Assembly: GCF_963675165.1 (NCBI RefSeq)
Contig: NC_087377.1
Span: 10,526,632-10,590,631 of the forward strand
DNA: 64,000 bases
Reading direction: 5' to 3'
From: Halichondria panicea
Taxonomy: Eukaryota; Porifera; Demospongiae; Suberitida; Halichondriidae
In this document: positions 56,930 to 64,000 of the stretch, piece after piece
Numbering within the stretch: position 1 is the stretch's first letter
Layout: every line of letters starts with the position of its first letter
Position numbers and translations under genes: made by a program
The notes under the pieces: generated by a model
Seen by the model: only the letters and a program-made list of their open reading frames with translations
What the model was told of the DNA's origin: nothing
Databases searched by the model: none

Positions 56930-59136
56930 ATAATAATAATAATAGTGTAACTACGTATTCAAAGCATATACTAAGTACTGAAAGATCATTAAGTATAGAC
57001 TTAAATAATTCTAAGGAAGTACAAGCGCTAAGTTCACAATTTGCCATGTACAATCTTGTTCCATAGTTCAATGGTTTTTGGGAAGAAAGAGTGGTTCTGC
57101 ATAAAACTGGAGCAAGAGACAGATTATTAACATGTCTTGTATCGTATCTTAGGTGTGTCCTCGTAGTAACTTATTATTATAAGAATATTGAATAGGTGGT
57201 ACAGGCTGGCCAATGCCCTTCTCTGACCCAGCGTTGGTAGTTCTGTTTTTTCAAAAGATCCAAATAGCTAATCGAGTAGTCCCACTGCTTTAGGCAAACC
57301 TTTATTGCAAACTTCTGGGCCTTTTCCAAACTATCCAAGCATACTCCAGATTTGGTCTAATGAAAGATTTGTATAGTTTCAGCATAACAGTAAGGGGAGA
57401 ATAAGTTGCAAAGTTTCTGTGTAGCAGTCCAACAAGTTTTCTTGATTTCACAAAGTGCCTTAGTGTGGGAATGCCTAGCCTCGATTCCAGGCCGCTTGAA
57501 CAAGTTACAAATTGTAAAAAACCTGACAAAGTTACAAAAGGGAATAATACGTATGACAATGTGACCACAATGGCAGCTTTCAGAGACACTAATCAAAGTA
57601 GAATAACTATGCTGCAGCAGTGTTGCTTCTTCTAGCTCTGTTTATCAAAGAGACAGTTTAAGAAAGCCTCCCAGACAGCTAGAGCTGCCAGCTAGGAAGA
57701 GTGGTGGACTCTTTAATACATCAGTAGATCTTGAGTGAATAACTTCCTGAGTGTCGAGTTAAAGCTTATTAAAAGCTTTCAGGAGTAATCATTAGCTTCT
57801 TTATCTTCAGCAATGACTTTTTGTCGAACATAAAGGCAAGATTTAGTAGCAGAACACTTGCCTGGTCTATATTACCACAGCCTCATCAGGGGACCCGCAG
57901 GAACACATCATGCCTTTCCTATAACATCTGTAGCCTTACAGTGTAGGGTGTCGTTAAGTAGAGACTTGGCTTGATACAATAAAGGGCGTAAGAACTCAGT
58001 CATCTTTGCACAATACTTCTATGTAACGGACTCTAAAATCAGAATACAAAGAGTATACGGTTTATTTTATTGACAGTATCCACAAATACACGGATTACCC
58101 CCTTTTTGGGGTAATGTACACGCATGCGCATACAAGGTATACCAGGCCGCCTTGTTCAAGCGGCCTGGAATCGAGGCTAGGGAATGCCATGCAAGAAAGA
58201 TCTGATGAAAATTGGATTCCTAGATACTTTAACGTTTCCACACGCTCCAGGGAAAAGCCATTGACTGTAAATGTGAGTGGCTCGATGGACCTACTTCTCT
58301 TGTTTTAATATTAACATCACTTTAAATTTTGATGTGTTGAAATGAAGGTGTTTTCCAGACATGAAAGCAGCAACACTGTTTATGTCTTCCGGAAGTGTAT
58401 CATATAGTCTTCGATGGATTTAATGACACTCTATAAATATAGCCATCATGTCATCGGCAAACATATTAAAATGGGTGTCGCTTGAGACTACATCAGAGAC
58501 ATTATTAATGTACATGATCTTAAGACTGATCCTTGAGGCACACCTGACATAGCATGCATGGAGAGTGGTAGACGCTTGTCCATTCACAACTACAAATTGC
58601 TCTCTCTTCAATAGGTAACTTTTAAGCCACTTCAAAAGGTAGCTGTTTATTTCGAGCAAGTGAAGAAGTAAAGTATAAGTTCGACTCGAAGTAGACTAGT
58701 GGTAAACGTGCCAGTGGTACTGTATCAAATGCGTTACGTATAATAAAAAATGTCAAAAAAAACAGCAACTTCACTTTTGCTGTCAATAGCTTTGCTCCAA
58801 TCATCCACAACTTGTATTGGTGCAGAGACAGTTGAGCGTGCACGCATAAATCCCCACTGCCTTGTTGAGATTGGGCAATGTTGTATCAGATGTTCCTCAA
58901 GTATTGACTTATCATGTTTCTCTAGGAGCTTGCTCGCTGATGGAAATGGGTCTATAATTAGACAAAAACTTTGCGTATATATCACCCTTGGGGACTGGGA
59001 CCACTCTTGCTCTTTTCCACTCTGAGGGAAATTCACCTATACTGAGTGAGTGGTTGAATATATTTACAAGTGGTGAGACCGAAATTGCCATTGATTTCAA
59101 CAAGGTTGTGTGGCAATCTTCCTCTGCCAGCCACAC
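56930..59136 (-). pseudogene. Non-LTR retrotransposon (jockey/CR1-type) reverse transcriptase relic
   Basis: In minus-strand order: FPSEWKRARVVPVPKGD (59030 region), KLLEKHDKSILEEHLIQH and QWGFMRARSTVSAPIQVVDD (58950-58800), FADDMMAIF as the catalytic [YF]ADD box (about 58440-58470), then HRNFATYSPLTVMLKLYKSF and IRPNLEYAWIVW (57400-57330), a C-terminal motif of such ORF2 proteins. Frames are broken in several places. A TAT/TTA-rich tail is at about 56930-56948. Split by the 704-bp DNA element 57476-58179, and cut at about 59101 by the edge of duplication block 2. Confidence 0.75.
57476..58179. mobile_element. 704-bp TIR element inside the retrotransposon, 9-bp target duplication
   Basis: Ends tagcctcgattccaggccgc plus ttgaacaag and cttgttcaagcggcctgg plus aatcgaggcta. 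Perfect flanks gggaatgcc (57467-57475 and 58180-58188). This one interrupts a readable coding sequence, so its insertion limits are unambiguous. Confidence 0.9.
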
Positions 59137-59208
59137 ATTTGCTTAATCCAGTACGACCGCAAATGAGGAAAAGTGTCGTCACTTTAGTTTGAATTTGAAA
59201 TTGAGTAC

Positions 59209-60703
59209 CTCTTTCTCTTTGCTGCCTCCACGGGCACTGATAGGCCAGCTGTGTGTATTGGGAGGGGGTGGTCCCCCCTGCATGTCAGGCTGGACCCCAT
59301 GCATAGCAACAGAGCCGCTAGCTCTCTTCTGATTTAACGGAGACTTGATTCCCAGTCGTGCCCTAATGAGGTCAGTGTTCTGATGGAGCTCCGTCAGTAG
59401 GAGGGTGTGGTCTCGATAAGATAGCCACTCCCACATATAGAGAATGATCCCAGCAATAAATGCAATGTAGCGACAATACCACAGGTAGCTGCATGTGGAG
59501 CCGAGGTTTCCTGTAGAGAGAGAGAGAGGGGGACTCCATGACAAAGTAAAGGGGCAATGGGTAAAGGAAAGTACACAGTCACGCAGAACTACTGTATTTA
59601 TGGATGCAGACACTTCAACTTGTGGCCCATTCTTATGACAGGATTGGGAAACAGACAGGTACTGTGAGACCACACTAAATGTCAAAGCTATCCGAAAGTA
59701 CTGAAGACGCTATTATAATACAGAGTGCAATGTATGTGACTATAATTATGTCTGTGGTTCAATGTCAGTTTGAAGTTTGAAGACAGTAATCCTCTGCACA
59801 AGAATCAATTTCTTATTTACTGTACATGAACAATGCACTCTGAAAGGAAATCGTGATGATGATGCAAGAGGTTTGCCACAAACCACAAGGTGCATATTAA
59901 CAATGCCCTTTACATTCAATGTTGTAAGAGCTTAGCAATCCTCTGTACAAACATAGTACACTAAACATGACTGCATGTATTGGGTGTAGGGATAACAACA
60001 TACCATAGCCTCAGGTGGTGATCTGCTCCCAGCCCCTCCCCCCAGAACAAGGTAACCAAACAACCTCCTCACGATCACCTCGACAACCAGCTCTCCAAAC
60101 AGCAGCAGGTAGAGCTTGAACCGACTGTAACCAAACCGAGGTAGAAACAGAATCACCAGCAAAGATGCAACGAAAACTGCAAAAGTTTCATAGCCCACAA
60201 ATTCAATCAGGAAGAGAGACATTAGATAACGGACACTCTCTATGGAGTCTTGTAGTGTGCCAAACATTTCTGCCAATAGCAGCTTTTGTTTCTTTGCCAT
60301 TTCATTAACATCATCAAAATGACGATCCATACTCCTCCTGGTGTCATCAAGTGAGGAAGCTATTCGTCTGTCTTATATATATATAGTCTATAATGGCTGC
60401 CTGGTTGTCCAAGGCCTGGTTTTGTTTGACTTCCATTTCACAGTGGAAGTCAAGAGATTCTTCCACGGCTAATCGACTTTGTTCCACATCAGTAATCTTC
60501 TTACATGTTGTGTTGAGTCTGGCCACAGCATCTTTCCAACACGAGCTGCTCACTGTCTTCTCTTGCAGTTCTTGGAACTTGTTCTCTCCCAAAGCTTTTC
60601 TCTGATCATCGGAACTAGAGTCTGAGGAGGTCGTGGTAAGGATGATTAGGGATAGCAGGAGAGTAGTTAGAGTAGATTGCGAGAGGTGAGAGAGCAGCAT
60701 CAT
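59209..60703 (-). pseudogene. Kar5/GEX1/Brambleberry-like relic, right duplicate
   Basis: First exon 60703-60004, second exon 59510-59209. It shares the 79-codon in-frame deletion with the 36 kb copy (DVEQSRLAV/EESLDFHC), so the two come from one already damaged ancestor. It does not have that copy's 26-bp deletion, but has a TA-rich insertion near 60375-60388 that ends the frame after QAAIIDY, and its exon 2 is 302 bp and out of phase. The TM segment is intact. Inactive. Confidence 0.8.
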
Positions 60704-61335
60704 GGTTTTACAGGACTCGGTTTTTTGGACAACGGGTTCGGAGTGACTGGCAAAGGATGTCAAAAATGTAAATGTCAAATGCAAGGCCAGTCTACATTCA
60801 CAGGGTAGATCTATAATCATAATCATTAGATTGAAATACTTCACTTATAATTGCCAGGTCTTACTCCCTTTAAGATTCATTGCCCTTTTTATACTGTTCT
60901 AGTGTGTGTATTAACGTTGGTTATAGTTATGAATAATTAAATTGGCTCGTAAAATTATAAAATTATGTTTCATTATAGATACTAGTATAGCCAACATTTT
61001 AGTGTACATTAACTATAACAAAATTAATGTTGTTGTTGTTTTTTGCCTATAATTATAATTATGCCAAGCTATACTCACATGCGCAGCATCCTTCCATTAT
61101 GTTTTTTACTCTCGGTACAAATAAGCCAGGCCGGGCCATTTTGTTCCATCATTATATCAGTCAGTGCAAGCTACATTTCTCATTGCAATCTGTAATTCTA
61201 GTTAGCACGAATATATACGTGACAACAATTAATATTAACACATATAATTTGCACAAACTATAGACAACTGGTATAGGTTCTAGGATGTAAAGTGTTTTAA
61301 TAAGCAGTGTAAAATAACTATATTTATAATTATAG

Positions 61336-64000
61336 TTATTCCGTTTCTGAAATATTAATCGAGCGTTTTTTTGCTTTCAAATTTTTACGACAATTGCGTA
61401 CGGCAAATGAAAACAGTACAATGAAAACAATAAAGACAATTAGTAAGATGGTCCCGATAGGTACACTCAAAGAGAGGATGAGCGTCAACTTCGAAGAGTC
61501 TTCTGCAGATTAAGATAAATTATGTCAATTTATTATAACCCCCGTACACCCATACATGCATGCATGCAACTGGAACAAATTCATTAATTAATTAACTTCT
61601 CAAGGGACGTTATAAAGCTATCAAGTAAAATTACTAAGCGGGTAATTTTGCATTCTGTTGTTCTATTATATGCGTACCTAGCTATTCATATAAACGTCAA
61701 AGTTATAACAAATGGACAGATTGGACACTCACCTGTGAGTGTAATAGATTGCTGACTTTCTGCAATCAAACAATGCTGTCCAGTAGTAGGAGACATCCAT
61801 TCAATTGATACCTCGTAATTAGTCCCTGGCATTAGATCCATAATGGAAATATTGAACGGTTGATTAACCGCACAATACAGATCAAAGGATGTGCTTGCAT
61901 TCTTACAGGTGCTGCCACAGTTTGAGAGTTGAGTTGATTTTAGAAAAACATTTGATATCTCGTAGTCCTTTAAACTTAAACAGCTGAAATGTATAGTTAC
62001 TATGATTTCATCATATGTAGTATAGCTGATGTTGAATGTTAGGTTCACTGTATTGGTATTGGTCAATACATTAATCATATATATACTTGCTATAGGACAC
62101 TTACCTTTATCTTGTAGGCACTGACATATGGTGCCATTTTTTTGACCTGTATATATACCAGCATTATTATTAATCTATACTTGCATGTTACAAAGTTAAT
62201 AACGCACCCTGGAAAGTGCTTGGTTCGGATTGAACACACTGACTAAACGCTGTCATGTTTACTTGAAACGGTGCACAACTCTGCGGTAGGTCATCAAGTT
62301 CCAGGCAGAAGTTTGATTTCAGTATAGCACGATCAAGAATGGTATCACCTGTGGCATCATTTACCACCACTACTGTTCCTATCACAGGACTCCATTCTTC
62401 ACTTTCGGATGTAGCGCATACAGAGTTATTGCTGCTGTTATATGTAAGATTTGGTGGATACTGGGGACCTGCATGGACATTTTATATTTCATGTCATAAC
62501 AATTATAGTCACACTAAGCTCTTTATTTTACCAACCTTGCACTATAATTCTGTTTTGACTTTCGATCACTCTCACATCAGAGTTACCAATTAGTTCTTCT
62601 TTAACTAGCAGTATTTTTGTGTCATTGCTATCACGATCAAGATTCTTCCAACATATCCTGTCATTGTCTTGTAGCTCGATGTTATAAGTTGTAAGATTAA
62701 ATACAAAGCAATAACAGCTTTTAAATGTGGGTCCAAGCTCCCTCTCCGCAAATACAGGACAAATACAGTCATCATCAGATTTCGGATGTGTCGGCCACAT
62801 GACACGTAGATCATTTTTATTTTCTGGTAGGTAGACACAAGATGTCTGACCTTCAGGTATGCAGGTGTTGTTGGTAGTCTCTGTATATGAAAATCAAGGA
62901 CAGGTCAAAATTTATCTTTCTTACCATTTACATCTGTTCTGTAGAGATACCCAAGCGTTGCAAAGGGTTCATTGTCTCCATTGGTAAAATTCTTTGCATA
63001 TGTTGTACCATATGCGTCAATGTCTTGAAAATGCTTGCTTGGTATCGAAAAAATAGGCTCCATGACATTTGAAAGATCATCCCATAGTATAGTGCCATAT
63101 TTAATCACGTCGGTGATGAAAAATATATCAGGTTCTGCACCTAAACTGGTACTGTCCACCTCTGATTGGATTTTGAATCCAAATTCCTTATAGGCTAAAG
63201 TCAGGTTCACCAATCGGCTGATAAGTTTAACCCTGGCTGTGTTTGACTGACTGTATACAGCTGCATGCACTATAATGAATATAATGTAATTATACGGACT
63301 ATCCATGCACGACTCTGATATTTGCTGTCGTGCATAAAAATGTACTGTATATACGTATTGACTTACAGGTTTCGTTATCTTTTGGGATACTCGGTCGTAA
63401 AGAAAGGGACACTGTGTACAGCAGCCCAATGCTGTTGTCAACTGTGGTGTAGCATTCATATACAGTGCCTGTTGTGCTGCTCATTGCAGGATTCACAATG
63501 ATCCCACCATAGTGCTTTGAATGCCAACGAGGAAGCTCCGTTACAGGATAGATAACTCCATCAATCCTCCATAGTGTCACAGCGTGCGTTCCTATGGCTG
63601 GTACGCAAGGTAAAAATATCACATCGTTCTCTGTAGCTTGGAAGTTAAGTCCCCTATCAATGTTTAAGTCCGTCTTCAGCTGACCTATAGTCCCTATGTG
63701 CATGTATATACATTATTATAGATTGCTTTTTATGTTCGCATGCATGCAATTGCTATTTTTGCGTATATAGCTGTAATTTCCGGGGGACAGAATATTCGTT
63801 GTTTTTGTGGTTGGAGCTCTGACCACGAACATTTTACCCACGAATGAAGCGATCTTGCCTAAATATGTTGCTCAACCACAAATGTTTTGCCCCCCCCCCC
63901 TCGAAATTACCGGCTATAATTATGATACGGTATTACGTACTTATAAGTTATGAGCCAGATATAATTATTTATAAACGCATTATTTGTGCATATAATTATT
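61336..64000 (-). CDS. Ig-X-Y-FN3 receptor, second copy (5' end outside window)
   Basis: Exons 3-9 of the 38162-41293 receptor at +23186: 63693-63367, 63260-62925, 62880-62536, 62468-62208, 62146-62105, 62089-61733, 61502-61336. Exons 1 and 2 would lie just past the window. Translations of exons 3-7 are the same as in the first copy; exon 8 has three replacements (DLRC to DLYC, NYGV to NYEV, MSST to MSPT) and one silent change. The cytoplasmic tail differs: RNCRKNLKAKKRSINISETE, longer and more basic, ending in TAA at 61336. The exons look intact, so both copies may be active, or this may be a second haplotype assembled in line. Confidence 0.75.

Larger units (their letters stand above)
59101..64000. 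repeat. Segmental duplication block 2, right copy
   Basis: Second copy of 35857-40815. It starts abruptly inside the retrotransposon at aaggttgtgtggcaatc and continues past the window end. Confidence 0.9.

Noticed and set aside
62339-62593. Plus-strand frame MVSPVASFTTTTVPITG, also at 39153
   Set aside because: It is the complement of receptor exons 5 and 6, whose splice phases all fit the minus strand.

Overview
The window looks like nuclear DNA of an early-branching animal, most likely a demosponge. Reasons: AT-rich intergenic DNA full of ataattat-type motifs, very short GT-AG introns (49-109 bp in one gene), immunoglobulin (Ig) and fibronectin III (FN3) receptors built from phase-1 exons, and dense small DNA transposons. 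The assignment to sponge is inference from style; no marker gene fixes the species. All gene models below were spliced by eye from the bases.

Genes fall into two groups. (1) A cluster of Ig-type cell-surface proteins: a TATA-driven Ig-TM receptor with a tyrosine-motif tail (5306-6589, +); a convergent, probably GPI-anchored protein (6848-8515, -); a small single-Ig protein (11193-11747, +); a 730-aa receptor with 2 Ig, 2 family-specific and 2 FN3 domains (38162-41293, -) and a near-identical second copy cut by the window end (61336-64000, -); a second Ig-TM receptor with a homologous tyrosine tail (44546-50863, -) whose last exon lies about 5.2 kb beyond its TM exon; and decayed FN3-TM receptors (18770-19461 and 53481-55547, -). 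(2) Five partial or complete relics of a Kar5/GEX1/Brambleberry karyogamy gene (852-3641, 16498-17419, 24941-29320, 35965-37394, 59209-60703, all -), every one visibly broken.

Two segmental duplications organise the window: about 1-4155 matches 24090-28910, and 35857-40815 matches 59101-64000. Each carries karyogamy-gene relics; the second also carries the 730-aa receptor. A smaller inverted duplication copies the promoter of the 50863 receptor to 56030-56466.

The rest is mobile DNA: palindromic elements with TAG-N-CTC termini and 9-bp target duplications (Mutator-like by that criterion), a CAGAGGAGG-ended family also with 9-bp duplications, hAT-like elements, pogo/Tigger-like elements with TA duplications, foldback repeats and pieces of non-LTR retrotransposons. 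Several are nested three deep.

The best candidate for an undescribed system is the Ig receptor cluster: paired receptors with ITAM-resembling tails beside proteins sharing a novel two-exon extracellular module, a layout that recalls invertebrate self/non-self recognition loci. That functional reading is inference.
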